The notes: generated by a model not told the origin, from the letters alone. A DNA stretch of 64,000 bases from Pseudoflavonifractor sp. An85 (GCF_002161235.1 NZ_NFHE01000010.1:1-64000); one strand, 5' to 3'. Counted from the stretch's first letter, positions 1-9,358 are shown. Program-made: numbers and translations.

Positions 1-77
1 GATTAAGAATAAAAGAATCTTTTTCCATATTGTATCACTACATACCAGAGTTGGCAAGTCATTCCTGCCTGAATTGG

Positions 78-139
78 CGCAAAGACCCAGACCAACCATT
101 TGGAACCAATGGTTGGTCTAGGTCTTTGCGTCTTTTTTC
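78..139 (+). terminator. Rho-independent terminator of a gene left of the window
   Basis: A long inverted repeat (about 78-100 against 108-130, arms sharing CGCAAAGACC and ACCAACCATT) is followed by a T-rich run at 131-139. It reads as a terminator on the plus strand, so a plus-strand gene probably ends at or before the left edge. I see no convincing coding sequence in the remaining bases of 1-235. Confidence 0.75.
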
Positions 140-235
140 TAGGACGGGAACGAAAAAACGCCCCAAAAAGTGGAAAAATTCTGTGGATGGAGGGATAAAT
201 CCCGCAACACCCACAACAAAATATTCATTTTGTCT

Positions 236-1087
236 CTAATGGACAAAGCCCAGCCGATTGAGTTCCCGGGCATGTTCCGCCCCTGAGGTCACCAAGTAAA
301 TGCGGGTGGTCTCGATGCTGGAATGGCCCAGAACATCCGCCAGCTTGGCAATGTCCCGGCTGACCTGATAAAAGGCCGTGGCGAACAGGTGGCGCAGGTT
401 GTGGGGAAACACCTTGGATGCCTCCACCCCCGCTTTTTGGCACAGCTGCTTCATTTCCGCCCAAATTTGTCCCCTGGTCATCCCTCTCCCGCTTCTGGTG
501 ATAAAAATTTCACCGGAGGCGATTTTGTTTTTCTTGGCATACTTCAGCAGCTTTCTACACAGCTTCCCAGGCAACAAAATGACCCGAATCTTCCCTTTCA
601 GCGAGATTTCCGCTCTGCCCCTCTGGGCCGCCTCCACCGTGAGGTATCGCACCTCGGACACCCGCACGCTGGTGGCGGCGATGCTCTCCAGCACCAGTCC
701 CAGCCGTGTTTTCCCCAACCGGTGGGCGGTGTCCGTTAAGTTCTGGTACTCTGCACGGCTCAACTCCCGCTGGCTCTCCCGAAATACCCGCCGCTGAATG
801 TTCACATACTTGACTTGGCACCCCGTCCACCCAGCAAAGCGAAAAAAGCTGTGCAGAGAGGCCAGCATGGAATTGACGGTGACAGGGGCATATCCCTGCT
901 CCAGCAGATATCCCTTCCATGCCGCCACCTGTTCCTTTTCCACCCCTCTTCCTCCTAGCCAGGTACGAAAAGCCTTGATGTCTCGCATATATTTTTCTTG
1001 GGTACCCTGTGCCCGTTCCTCTCGGCGCAGCCAAGCTTGGTATTCTTTCACCTGTTGTGTGGTCATGTGATATTCCGGCATATTCAT
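236..1087 (-). CDS. Tyrosine recombinase / integrase (XerC/D-like)
   Basis: A 283-residue site-specific tyrosine recombinase that would cut and rejoin DNA through a 3'-phosphotyrosyl intermediate. Residues 10-95 form a SAM-like core-binding domain and about 110-283 the catalytic domain. The full catalytic set is visible: Arg142 (in TSVRVSEVR), Lys164 or Lys166, His229 and Arg232 (in HNLRHLF), His255 (in LGHSS) and nucleophile Tyr264 (in TTRIYL). The start has a good Shine-Dalgarno (GGAAAGGAG, 1092-1100). The length is typical of Xer-type enzymes, but no second integrase, excisionase or phage gene lies nearby, so it may be a stand-alone chromosomal recombinase or the edge of an element left of the window. 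I infer an active enzyme because no catalytic residue is missing. Confidence 0.88.
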   Translation of the reverse strand: MNMPEYHMTTQQVKEYQAWLRREERAQGTQEKYMRDIKAFRTWLGGRGVEKEQVAAWKGYLLEQGYAPVTVNSMLASLHSFFRFAGWTGCQVKYVNIQRRVFRESQRELSRAEYQNLTDTAHRLGKTRLGLVLESIAATSVRVSEVRYLTVEAAQRGRAEISLKGKIRVILLPGKLCRKLLKYAKKNKIASGEIFITRSGRGMTRGQIWAEMKQLCQKAGVEASKVFPHNLRHLFATAFYQVSRDIAKLADVLGHSSIETTRIYLVTSGAEHARELNRLGFVH

Positions 1088-1150
1088 CCAGCTCCTTTCC
1101 TATCTTTCTATCATGCCACAATTTCAGGAGTACATGCCCTATTTTTGCAT

Positions 1151-1187
1151 AAAAAAGCCTTCCCAGTGTCACCTGGGAAGGCTTTTT
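1151..1187 (-). terminator. Terminator of the RNase J gene
   Basis: A 10-bp stem (GCCTTCCCAG at 1157-1166 pairing with CTGGGAAGGC at 1173-1182) is flanked by A and T runs on both sides. It sits just beyond the RNase J stop codon and gives a U-tail on the minus strand. It could also act on plus-strand transcripts. Confidence 0.85.
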
Positions 1188-1190
1188 GAA

Positions 1191-2849
1191 TCACACTTCC
1201 ATGATTACAGGGAGAATCATGGGATTGCGTTTGGTTTTCTTGTAGAGGAAGTTGGACAAATTCCCCTTGATCTCCGATTTGATGGTGGACCAGTCCCGGA
1301 TGTGGCGATCCTGGCAGGTGTTCAGGGCATCCACCGCCACCTGGCGCAGATCATCCATGAGAGCCTCGGACTCCTTGACATACACAAAGCCGCGGGTGAT
1401 GATATCGGGACCGGAGATGACCTGTCCGTCCTCGCCGGACATGGACACCACCACCACGATCATGCCGTCCTGGGCCAGGTGCTGGCGATCCCGCAACACC
1501 ACGGCCCCCACGTCACCCACGCCGTAGCCGTCCACAAACACCTTGCCGGAAGGTACGGTGCCGTTGATACGGGCGTGCTTCTGGGTAATCTCGATGACCT
1601 TACCCACGTCGCTGATGATGATATTTCGAGGGTCCATACCCATGCTGCGAGCCAGCTTGGCATGGGTTTTCAGCATGCGCTGTTCCCCGTGGACGGGGAT
1701 GAAGTACTTGGGCCGCACCAGAGCATGAACGATTTTCAGCTCATCCTGGCAGGCGTGGCCGGAGACGTGGAGGGGCAGTTCCCGCTCATTGACCACCTCG
1801 GCATCCCGGCGGTACAGCTCGTTAATGACGTTGCCAATGGCATTCTCGTTGCCGGGAATGGCAGAGGCAGACAAAATCACCCGGTCACCCGCCTGAATCT
1901 CCACCTGACGGTGGGTGTTAAAGGCCATGCGGGTGAGGGCGGACATGGTCTCGCCCTGGCTGCCGGTGGTGATGATACACACCCTGTTTTTGGGCATGCC
2001 CTTAATCTGGTTGATATCCACCACGGTGCCGGCGGGTACCTGCATATAACCCAGCTCGGTGGACACCCGCATGACATTTTCCATGCTGCGCCCGGTCACC
2101 GCCACCTTGCGGCCATACTTGGCGGCCACGTTGATGATCTGCTGGATGCGGTCCACGTTGGAGGCAAAGGTGGTGACAATGATGCGCTGGTCACAGGTAC
2201 GGAACAGCGCCTCAAAGGAGGCTCCGACGCTGGACTCACTCTTGCTGTACCCCGGGCGTTCCACGTTGGTGGAGTCGGCCAACAGGGCCAGAACCCCCTC
2301 TCGGCCCAGCTCGCCCAGGCGGGTCAGGTCAGCCATGCCACCCTGAATGGGGGTGGGGTCAATCTTAAAGTCGCCGGTGTGCACCACCGTGCCCAGAGGG
2401 CAGCGGATGGCGAAGGCCACGGCATCGGCGATGGAGTGGTTGATGTGGATGAACTCCACGGTAAATTTGCCAGCCCGCACCGTCTCCCCGGCCTCGCAGG
2501 TGATGAGCTTGACCTTCTTGTCCAGACGGTGCTCCTCCAGCTTCAGCCGGATGAGGCCAGCGGACATACGGGTGGCATAGATGGGCACGTTCACATCCCG
2601 CATCAGATAGGGAATGGCGCCGATGTGGTCCTCGTGGCCGTGGGTGATGAAGATGGCCCGGATGCGGTCCCGGTTCTGGATCAGGTAGGTGAAGTCGGGG
2701 ATGACCACGTCCACGCCGTACATCTCGTCGTCGGGGAAGCCCATGCCCACGTCCACCACAATGATGTCGTTCCCGTACTCGTACACGGTGAGGTTCTTGC
2801 CGATCTCGTTGAGACCGCCAAGAGAGATAATTTTCAATTTTTCTGCCAT
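1191..2849 (-). CDS. rnj: Ribonuclease J
   Basis: A 552-residue metallo-beta-lactamase/beta-CASP ribonuclease with endo- and 5'-exonucleolytic activity, central to mRNA turnover and rRNA maturation in Firmicutes. The zinc-binding signature THGHEDHIGA lies at residues 69-78, giving His70, His72, Asp74 and His75. The beta-CASP domain and a C-terminal dimerisation domain follow, and the length matches the family (about 555). I chose the ATG at 2847-2849 because AAGGAGTA sits 4-11 bases upstream and the residues after it (MAEKLKIISLGGLNEIGKN) start as in known RNase J proteins. The frame stays open further upstream without a family match. RnjA and RnjB cannot be separated from sequence alone. A long structured leader precedes it. 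Confidence 0.95.
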   Translation of the reverse strand: MAEKLKIISLGGLNEIGKNLTVYEYGNDIIVVDVGMGFPDDEMYGVDVVIPDFTYLIQNRDRIRAIFITHGHEDHIGAIPYLMRDVNVPIYATRMSAGLIRLKLEEHRLDKKVKLITCEAGETVRAGKFTVEFIHINHSIADAVAFAIRCPLGTVVHTGDFKIDPTPIQGGMADLTRLGELGREGVLALLADSTNVERPGYSKSESSVGASFEALFRTCDQRIIVTTFASNVDRIQQIINVAAKYGRKVAVTGRSMENVMRVSTELGYMQVPAGTVVDINQIKGMPKNRVCIITTGSQGETMSALTRMAFNTHRQVEIQAGDRVILSASAIPGNENAIGNVINELYRRDAEVVNERELPLHVSGHACQDELKIVHALVRPKYFIPVHGEQRMLKTHAKLARSMGMDPRNIIISDVGKVIEITQKHARINGTVPSGKVFVDGYGVGDVGAVVLRDRQHLAQDGMIVVVVSMSGEDGQVISGPDIITRGFVYVKESEALMDDLRQVAVDALNTCQDRHIRDWSTIKSEIKGNLSNFLYKKTKRNPMILPVIMEV

Positions 2850-3268
2850 AAATACTCCTTTACGTCGTTGATTACTCATTCTGTCGATATGCGTATCTAT
2901 GGGCGCTGTGGGCGCACTCCCCCCTTGGGGGTTTCGGGTATTCACCTCCCCTTGAGGTGAGTATGCCCGAAATGAGGTTCTGATTTCCGGCAAAAGGGCA
3001 AAAAAGTCCCTTTTGTGCGCAGGCAAAAAGCGCCGTCGTCCCTTCCCCCTGTTTTGGCCCTGTCTCGCCCAACAGAAGGATGGCCGGCCGCCTTTCCCTG
3101 CGCTTGCGCTCTATCTCGTTTCTCTATCACAAGCGGGCCCACACGCCTCGCTTTACGCCGTATCCAAACCGCTCAACTCAACCCAATCGGGGAGGAGCTT
3201 GTTCAAGCAAGTATATCATACATTCATGGCAAAGTACAGTGTTTTTTGTCTGCCGGGAGTAGCCCTCT
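2850..3268 (-). other. Long structured leader between comF-like gene and rnj
   Basis: This 419-base gap holds no supported gene. On the minus strand, leading into rnj, it has a hairpin at 2935-2969 (CGGG...CACCTC pairing with GAGGTG...CCCG), a C5/G5 stem at 2919-2931, and an inverted repeat CAAAAGGG/CCCTTTTG at 2991-3015. A TATGAT/TATACT A+T island at about 3209-3220 could hold a -10 element, but I found no good -35 match. If transcription starts there, the untranslated leader would be about 350 nt. No known riboswitch class is recognised. Confidence 0.45.
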
Positions 3269-3925
3269 TCACTCCTTCTTGGTCTGGGCCAAGGTCAAGG
3301 CCACCACTTCCTCCGCCCCGCCCTGGAGCAGGCAGGCGGCACACTCCTCCAACGTGGCCCCGCTGGTGGCCACGTCGTCCACCAGCACAATGTGTTTTCC
3401 TGCCACGTCCGCATCTTCCCGCATCTGGTAGGCCCCGGCCACATTGGCCCGTCGAGCGGATGGGGAGACAATGCGGGACTGCTGGCGGGTGTGGCGCACC
3501 TTGTCCAGAGTGGACACCACCTCCAGCCCCGTCAGCTCCCCCACTCGCTGGGCCAGCAGTTGGGACTGGTCATAGCCCCGCCGGTTCAGTTTCTTGGATG
3601 ACAGCGGCACCCAGGTGATGCAATCCACGGGCTCACCCCAATGATCGGTCAGGCACTGGGCCATGAGCAACCCAAATACCTGGGCATAATCCTGGCCACC
3701 CCAAAACTTATAGCGGTGCATCCCCCGGCGCACTCCGTCCTGGTAATACAACGGTGACAGGCAGGCGCGGCAGAAGTCCACCCGCTTTCCATCTCCCGGA
3801 CACCAGGGCAGGATGCTCTGGCAGTGATGGCACATGCCCTCCTTCTCCCAGATCTCCAACACCCGTCCGCAGAAGGGACAGCGAGGCGGGTAGATCAGCC
3901 GAGTCATCCATGTTTTCCAGTCCAT
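3269..3925 (-). CDS. comF: ComF-family phosphoribosyltransferase-like protein
   Basis: A 218-residue double-zinc-ribbon plus phosphoribosyltransferase-fold protein. The N-terminal ribbon has Cys pairs CPFC (17-20) and CHHC (32-35) and further cysteines near 52-55. The C-terminal PRTase loop is LVDDVATSGAT, followed by a Glu-rich end. ComF proteins take part in DNA uptake in naturally competent bacteria, but many non-competent Firmicutes keep the gene and its reaction is not settled. The start at 3925 has only a weak ribosome site (GGGGGTGGGAAGAG); an alternative Met lies at residue 7. The gene lies 3' of the PFOR terminator, 419 bases upstream of rnj on the same strand, with no clear terminator of its own. 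Confidence 0.88.
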   Translation of the reverse strand: MDWKTWMTRLIYPPRCPFCGRVLEIWEKEGMCHHCQSILPWCPGDGKRVDFCRACLSPLYYQDGVRRGMHRYKFWGGQDYAQVFGLLMAQCLTDHWGEPVDCITWVPLSSKKLNRRGYDQSQLLAQRVGELTGLEVVSTLDKVRHTRQQSRIVSPSARRANVAGAYQMREDADVAGKHIVLVDDVATSGATLEECAACLLQGGAEEVVALTLAQTKKE

Positions 3926-3970
3926 CTCTTCCCACCCCCTTTCCCGTCGAATTACGTCGAATGTGTTGGT

Positions 3971-4004
3971 AAAAAAAGGACGCAGCCGGTGGCTGCGTCC
4001 TTTT
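3971..4004 (-). terminator. Terminator of the PFOR gene
   Basis: A 14-bp perfect stem (AAAAGGACGCAGCC at 3974-3987 with its complement at 3991-4004) and a minus-strand U-run lie 19 bases past the PFOR stop codon. Confidence 0.9.
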
Positions 4005-4022
4005 GAATGCTTGGGAAATGGA

Positions 4023-7000
4023 TTACTGAGCGTACAGCTCGATGAGCTTCTGCAGGTGCTCCCAGCGCTCCATAGCGGCCTTCTCGTTCTTCTCGAACAG
4101 CTCCTGAGCGCGCTCGGGGAAGGAACGGGTCAGGGAGGAGTAGCGAGCCTCGTTCATCAGGAACTCCTGATAGCCGCCAGCGGGGGCCTTGGAGTCCAGA
4201 GTGAAGGGGTTCTTGCCCTGCTCCTTGAGCATGGGGTTGTAGCGGAAGAGGTTCCAGTAGCCACAGGCCACGGCCTTCTTCATCTCGCTCTGGCAGTTGG
4301 TCATGCCGCCCTTGATGGAGTGCATCTCGCAGGGAGCATAGCCGATGATGAGGGAGGGACCATGATAGGCCTCAGCCTCACGGATGGCAGCCAGGGTCTG
4401 GTTGGGGTTGGCACCCATGGCAACCTGAGCCACGTAGACGTAGCCGTACTGCATGGCGATCTCAGACAGGCTCTTCTTACCCACGGTCTTACCGGCAGCG
4501 GCGAACTGAGCCACCTGGCCGATGTTGGTGGACTTGGAAGCCTGTCCGCCGGTGTTGGAGTACACCTCGGTGTCGAAGACGAAGACGTTGACATCCTCGC
4601 CGGAAGCCAGGACGTGGTCCAGACCGCCGTAACCGATGTCGTAAGCCCAGCCGTCGCCGCCGAAGATCCACACGGACTTCTTCACCAGCAGGTCGGACAT
4701 CTCCACGACCTGACGGCAAGCGTCGCAGTCGCAAGCCTTAGCCAGCTCCAGCAGCTTGGCGGAAGGCTCCTTGGAACCCTCGCCCTCGTCGCGCTTGGCC
4801 AGCCACTCAGCGGCAGCAGCCTTCAGCTCGTCGCTGGCGCAGTCAGCGGTGGTCAGGCCGGTGACAACTTCCACCAGCTTCTCACGACGCTGCTTGACAC
4901 CAACCAGCATGCCCAGACCGTGCTCGGCGTTGTCCTCGAACAGGGAGTTGGCCCAAGCGGGACCCTTGCCCTCGGCGTTGGTGCAGTAGGGAGAGGTAGC
5001 AGCGGGACCGCCCCAGATGGAGGAACAACCGGTGGCGTTGGAAACATACATACGATCGCCGCACACCTGGGTGACCAGACGGGCGTAAGCGGTCTCGGCA
5101 CAGCCAGCGCAGGAGCCAGAGAACTCCAGCAGGGGCTGCTTGAACTGGCTGTCCTTGACGGTGGCAACGCTCTCCACGTCCTTCTTGGGGGCAACCTTGG
5201 CCACCAGGTAGTCGAAGGTGGGCTGCTTGGGCAGCTCCTGCTCCATGGGAACCATGGTCAGGCTCTTGGTGGGACACACGCCCACGCACACGGCGCAGCC
5301 CATACAATCCAGAGCGGACACAGCCAGAGTGTACTTGTACACGCCCTTGCCAGCGCCAGCCTTGAAGTCCACAGCCACGGTGCCCTCGGGAGCAGCGGCC
5401 AGCTCGGCATCAGTGATGGCGAAGGGACGGATGGTGGCGTGGGGGCAGACGTAGGAGCACTGGTTACACTGGACACAGGTCTCGTGGTTCCAGGCGGGCA
5501 CGGTGACGGCCACGCCGCGCTTCTCGTAAGCGGCAGCGCCCTGCTGGAAGGTGCCGTCCACGCAATCCACAAACTTGGAGACGGGCAGGGAGTCGCCGTC
5601 CATCTTGTTGACGGGCTCCATGATGTTCTCCACCTGAGCCACCAGCTCGGCCTTGCCCTCGTAGTTGTGAGCAACGACAGCCTCCTCGGCAGTAGCCCAG
5701 TCGGCGGGCACGTCCACCTTCACGAAGGCGGTGGCGCCCAGGTCGATGGCCTTGTGGTTCATGTCAACCACGTCCTGGCCCTTCTTCAGGTAGGACTTGG
5801 TGGCAGCTTCCTTCATGTAGCGAATGCCGTCCTCCTGGGGCATGACGTTGGCCAGAGCGAAGAAGGCGGACTGGAGAATGGTGTTGGTGCGCTTGCCCAT
5901 GCCAATCTCGATAGCCAGGTCGATGGCGTTGATCATGTACAGCTGGATGTTGTTCTGAGCGATGTAGCGCTTGGAAGCGGCATCCAGGTGGTGGTTCAGC
6001 TCGTCGAAGTTCCACTGGCAGTTGACCAGGAACACGCCGCCGGGCTTGACGTCACGGACGATGGGGAAGCCCTTGGTGATGTAGCTGGGCACGTGGCAGG
6101 CCACGAAGTCAGCCTTGTTGATGTAGTAGGGGCTACGGATAGCCTTGTCACCGAAGCGCAGGTGGGAGATGGTCACGCCGCCAGTCTTCTTGGAGTCGTA
6201 CTGGAAGTAAGCCTGCACGTTCTTGTCGGTGTGGTCGCCGATGATCTTGATGGAGTTCTTGTTGGCGCCCACGGTACCGTCGCCGCCCAGACCCCAGAAC
6301 TTGCACTCGATGGTGCCCTCGGCAGCAGTGTTGGGAGAGGGCTTCTCCTCCAGGGACAGGTGGGTCACGTCGTCCTTGATGCCCAGAGTGAACAGACGCT
6401 TGGCGTCAGCCTTGGTCATCTCCTCGTACACAGCGAACACGCTGGCGGGGGGAGTGTCCTTGGAGCCCAGACCGTAACGGCCACCGATGACACGGATGTC
6501 GTTGCGGCCGCCGTTGGCCAGAGCAGTCACCACGTCCAGGTACAGAGGCTCGCCCTGAGCGCCGGGCTCCTTGGTGCGGTCCAGCACAGCGATCTGCTTG
6601 CAGGTGGCGGGGATGGCAGCCAGCAGCTTGTCGGCACGGAAAGGACGATACAGACGCACCTTCACCAGACCCACCTTCTCGCCGTGAGCGTTCAGGTAGT
6701 CGATGACTTCCTCGGCCACGTCGCAGATGGAGCCCATGGCGATGATGACGCGGTCAGCGTCGGCAGCGCCGTAGTAGTTGAACAGCTGATAGTTGGTGCC
6801 CAGCTTCTCGTTGACCTTGCCCATGTACTCCTCCACGATCTCGGGAACGGCATCGTAGTAGGGGTTGGAGGCCTCACGGTGCTGGAAGAAGATGTCGCCG
6901 TTCTCGTGAGAACCACGCATCACGGGGTGATCGGGGTTGAGGGCGCGGGCGCGGAAAGCAGCCACGGCGTCCATGTCGCACATCTCGGCCAGATCCTCAT

Positions 7001-7562
7001 AATCCCACACGGCAACCTTCTGGATCTCGTGAGAGGTACGGAAGCCGTCGAAGAAGTTGATGAAGGGGACGCGGCTCTTGATGGTGGCCAGGTGAGCCAC
7101 AGCAGACAGGTCCATAACCTCCTGGGGGTTGGACTCAGCCAGCATGGCAAAGCCGGTCTGACGGCAGGCCATAACGTCGGAGTGATCGCCAAAGATGTTC
7201 AGAGCATGGCTGGCCACGGTACGGGCGGAGACATGGAACACGGTGGGCAGCAACTCACCGGCAATCTTGTACATGTTGGGGATCATCAGCAGCAGGCCCT
7301 GAGATGCGGTGTAGGTGGTGGTCAGGGCGCCAGCGGCCAGAGAGCCGTGGACGGTACCGGCAGCGCCGGCCTCGGACTGCATCTCCACAACCTTCACGGT
7401 CTGGCCGAAGATGTTCTTCCGACCAGCAGCGGCCCACTGATCCACATTGTCCGCCATGGGGCTGGACGGAGTGATGGGGTAAATACCCGCAACCTCTGTG
7501 AATGCGTAGGACACGTGAGCGGCAGCGGTGTTGCCGTCCATAGTTTTGAACTTACGTGCCAT
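4023..7562 (-). CDS. nifJ: Pyruvate:ferredoxin (flavodoxin) oxidoreductase
   Basis: A 1,179-residue single-chain PFOR that converts pyruvate and CoA to acetyl-CoA and CO2 and reduces ferredoxin, the central oxidative step of anaerobic fermentation. All domains of the long form appear in order: the N-terminal pyrimidine-binding region (YPITPSSPMAD near residue 30), the gamma domain near residue 420-600, two 4Fe-4S clusters (CVQCNQCSYVCP and CMGCAVCVGVCP, near 690-760), and the C-terminal TPP domain with GDGWAYDIGYGG and a SNTGGQASKST loop. A proximal-cluster motif GSCAGCAET is also present. The start has a strong ribosome site (AAAAGGAGGAAACG). It is flanked by its own promoter and terminator, so it is monocistronic. 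Its codon use is strongly biased, as expected for a highly expressed gene. Confidence 0.97.
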   Translation of the reverse strand: MARKFKTMDGNTAAAHVSYAFTEVAGIYPITPSSPMADNVDQWAAAGRKNIFGQTVKVVEMQSEAGAAGTVHGSLAAGALTTTYTASQGLLLMIPNMYKIAGELLPTVFHVSARTVASHALNIFGDHSDVMACRQTGFAMLAESNPQEVMDLSAVAHLATIKSRVPFINFFDGFRTSHEIQKVAVWDYEDLAEMCDMDAVAAFRARALNPDHPVMRGSHENGDIFFQHREASNPYYDAVPEIVEEYMGKVNEKLGTNYQLFNYYGAADADRVIIAMGSICDVAEEVIDYLNAHGEKVGLVKVRLYRPFRADKLLAAIPATCKQIAVLDRTKEPGAQGEPLYLDVVTALANGGRNDIRVIGGRYGLGSKDTPPASVFAVYEEMTKADAKRLFTLGIKDDVTHLSLEEKPSPNTAAEGTIECKFWGLGGDGTVGANKNSIKIIGDHTDKNVQAYFQYDSKKTGGVTISHLRFGDKAIRSPYYINKADFVACHVPSYITKGFPIVRDVKPGGVFLVNCQWNFDELNHHLDAASKRYIAQNNIQLYMINAIDLAIEIGMGKRTNTILQSAFFALANVMPQEDGIRYMKEAATKSYLKKGQDVVDMNHKAIDLGATAFVKVDVPADWATAEEAVVAHNYEGKAELVAQVENIMEPVNKMDGDSLPVSKFVDCVDGTFQQGAAAYEKRGVAVTVPAWNHETCVQCNQCSYVCPHATIRPFAITDAELAAAPEGTVAVDFKAGAGKGVYKYTLAVSALDCMGCAVCVGVCPTKSLTMVPMEQELPKQPTFDYLVAKVAPKKDVESVATVKDSQFKQPLLEFSGSCAGCAETAYARLVTQVCGDRMYVSNATGCSSIWGGPAATSPYCTNAEGKGPAWANSLFEDNAEHGLGMLVGVKQRREKLVEVVTGLTTADCASDELKAAAAEWLAKRDEGEGSKEPSAKLLELAKACDCDACRQVVEMSDLLVKKSVWIFGGDGWAYDIGYGGLDHVLASGEDVNVFVFDTEVYSNTGGQASKSTNIGQVAQFAAAGKTVGKKSLSEIAMQYGYVYVAQVAMGANPNQTLAAIREAEAYHGPSLIIGYAPCEMHSIKGGMTNCQSEMKKAVACGYWNLFRYNPMLKEQGKNPFTLDSKAPAGGYQEFLMNEARYSSLTRSFPERAQELFEKNEKAAMERWEHLQKLIELYAQ

Positions 7563-7626
7563 TTTCGTTTCCTCCTTTTGCTTCTCAGCAAAGAGCGCTG
7601 AGGCATCTGAATTCCGAATACACCTC

Positions 7627-7655
7627 AGTCTACCACATTTCTCCTATAAATTCAA
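7627..7655 (-). promoter_or_regulatory. Sigma-A promoter of the PFOR gene
   Basis: The minus strand reads TTGAAT (7655-7650), a 17-base spacer, then TAGACT (7632-7627) preceded by TGG (extended -10). The predicted leader is about 60 nt and contains a small stem (CTCAGC/GCTGAG, 7584-7602) just before the ribosome site. Confidence 0.6.
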
Positions 7656-7729
7656 TGAAAAATTCCACATTTTATTGGAAAGCCCTACAATGTCCTCTTC
7701 CGTTTTTTGGCTAACATGAATCTGATACC

Positions 7730-7758
7730 TTGCACTGGACAAACCCCCGTGGTATGAT
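7730..7758 (+). promoter_or_regulatory. Sigma-A promoter of the comM-like gene
   Basis: TTGCAC (7730-7735), a 17-base spacer, and TATGAT (7753-7758) with an extended TGG upstream. It is about 50 bases upstream of the start codon and diverges from the PFOR promoter. Confidence 0.6.
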
Positions 7759-7808
7759 AATGAACGAAGAATTTTTGTTACGTTTTTCACGAAGAGGTGT
7801 AGCCCCTT

Positions 7809-9332
7809 ATGGTGTGCAATTTACTCTCTCTGGGCCTGAGCGGCATCCGTGGCTACCCGGTGACGGCAGAATGTGCCCTCACCGGAGGTTTACCCGCCTT
7901 CGACGTGGTGGGTCTGCCCGATGCGGCGGTGAAGGAATCCCGGGAGCGAGTGCGCTCGGCCATCCGCGCCAGCGGCTTTGACTTCCCCGTCTCCCGCATC
8001 ACCGTCAACCTGGCCCCTGCCGACCGGAAAAAGGTGGGCACCGTGTATGACCTGCCCATTTTGCTGGGCATTCTCTCCGCCAGCGGGCAACTTCCTTTGA
8101 AGGGCTATGGCGACGCCGCCTTTTTGGGGGAACTGTCCCTGTCCGGCGGGCTGCGCGCGGTGTCCGGGGTGCTGCCCATGGCCTTGGCCGCCGCCCGCTG
8201 CGGGGTGCGCCGGCTCTTCGTCCCCGCCGACAATGCACCCGAGGCCACTTTGGCCCAGGGGGTAGAAGTATATGGAGTGGAAACGGTTGCACAGCTATGC
8301 GCCCACATCCGTGGGGAGGCCACCATACCCCCCGCCCAATCCTGGACCCCACCGGACACCCGCCCCACCGGCCCCGACTTCTCCGAGGTCAAAGGTCAGG
8401 AGGGAGCCAAACGGGCTTTGGAGGTGGCAGCCGCCGGAGGACACCATATTTTGATGACCGGCAGCCCGGGGGCGGGCAAGTCCATGATGGCCAAGCGCCT
8501 GCCCTCCATTCTCCCCGACCTCACCCGTGAAGAGGCCCTGGCCTGCACGGAAATTTACTCCGTGATGGGCCTGACCAGCCGGGAGCACCCCATGGTGCTC
8601 CGCCGCCCCTTCCGCTCCCCTCACCACACCATTTCCGCCGTAGGCATGGCCGGAGGCAGCGCCAACTTGCGCCCCGGGGAGATCTCCCTAGCCCACAATG
8701 GGGTGCTGTTTTTAGATGAGGTACCCGAATTTCACTCGGATGTGCTGGAGGTGCTCCGCCAGCCCCTGGAGGATGGGCAAACCCAGATCACCCGGGTATC
8801 CGGCTCGGTGACCTACCCCAGCCAATTCATGCTGGTGTGTGCCATGAACCCCTGCAAGTGCGGTTGGTACGGCCACCCCTCGGGGCGGTGTACCTGTTCC
8901 GAGCAGGCGGTGCGCCGGTATCAAAGCCGCATCTCGGGTCCCATGCTGGACCGCATTGACATCTGCGTGGATGTCCCCGCCCTGGATTACGACGAACTCA
9001 CCGGACAGTCCGGCCCCGCCGAGTCCTCCGCCCACATCCGCGCCCGGGTCAACGCCGCCCGGGACATCCAACGACGCCGCTTTGGCCCCCAGGGGCCCAC
9101 CTGCAACGCCCATATGGGACCTGTGGAACTAAAAGAATACTGCCAACTGGACGACGCCTGTCAGGCCATGATCCGAGGAGCCTATGAGAAGCTGGGCCTC
9201 ACCGCCCGCAGCTATGACCGCATCCTCCGGGTGGCCCGCACCGTGGCAGACCTGGACGCCTCGGCCAACATTCAGCCCCATCATCTGGCGGAGGCCCTCC
9301 AGTATCGCCCACCCGAGCAACTCCAGATCTGA
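7809..9332 (+). CDS. comM: ComM/YifB-family Mg-chelatase-like AAA+ ATPase
   Basis: A 507-residue protein with the usual three-part plan: an N-terminal Lon-protease-like (ChlI) domain (GLPAFDVVGLPDAAVKESRE at about 30-49), a central AAA+ domain with Walker A GSPGAGKS and Walker B LFLDEVPEF, and a C-terminal Mg-chelatase-like domain. A CxxC-type segment (CKCGWYG...CTC) is present as in relatives. ComM homologues are hexameric helicases that move branches of recombination intermediates during transformation; whether that applies here is inference. The start at 7809 aligns residue for residue with the usual family N-terminus (ending GIRGYPV) and has GAAGAGGTG about 10 bases upstream. It has its own promoter. 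Confidence 0.92.
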   Translation: MVCNLLSLGLSGIRGYPVTAECALTGGLPAFDVVGLPDAAVKESRERVRSAIRASGFDFPVSRITVNLAPADRKKVGTVYDLPILLGILSASGQLPLKGYGDAAFLGELSLSGGLRAVSGVLPMALAAARCGVRRLFVPADNAPEATLAQGVEVYGVETVAQLCAHIRGEATIPPAQSWTPPDTRPTGPDFSEVKGQEGAKRALEVAAAGGHHILMTGSPGAGKSMMAKRLPSILPDLTREEALACTEIYSVMGLTSREHPMVLRRPFRSPHHTISAVGMAGGSANLRPGEISLAHNGVLFLDEVPEFHSDVLEVLRQPLEDGQTQITRVSGSVTYPSQFMLVCAMNPCKCGWYGHPSGRCTCSEQAVRRYQSRISGPMLDRIDICVDVPALDYDELTGQSGPAESSAHIRARVNAARDIQRRRFGPQGPTCNAHMGPVELKEYCQLDDACQAMIRGAYEKLGLTARSYDRILRVARTVADLDASANIQPHHLAEALQYRPPEQLQI

Positions 9333-9358
9333 CCCATACCCCCGGATTTCCCCAGCCC

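Noticed and set aside
1113-2960. Long open frame antisense to the RNase J gene
   Set aside because: It mirrors the RNase J codons, is His/Val/Gly-rich as expected of an antisense shadow, and has no recognisable domain or ribosome site.
3197-3208. Inverted repeat GCTTG/CAAGC as a LexA-type site
   Set aside because: It lacks the GAAC-N4-GTTC pattern and lies far from a firm promoter.
3963-7601. 1,212-codon open frame antisense to PFOR
   Set aside because: Strong codon bias in PFOR leaves the opposite strand without stops; composition is Leu/Gly/Val/His-rich and matches no family.
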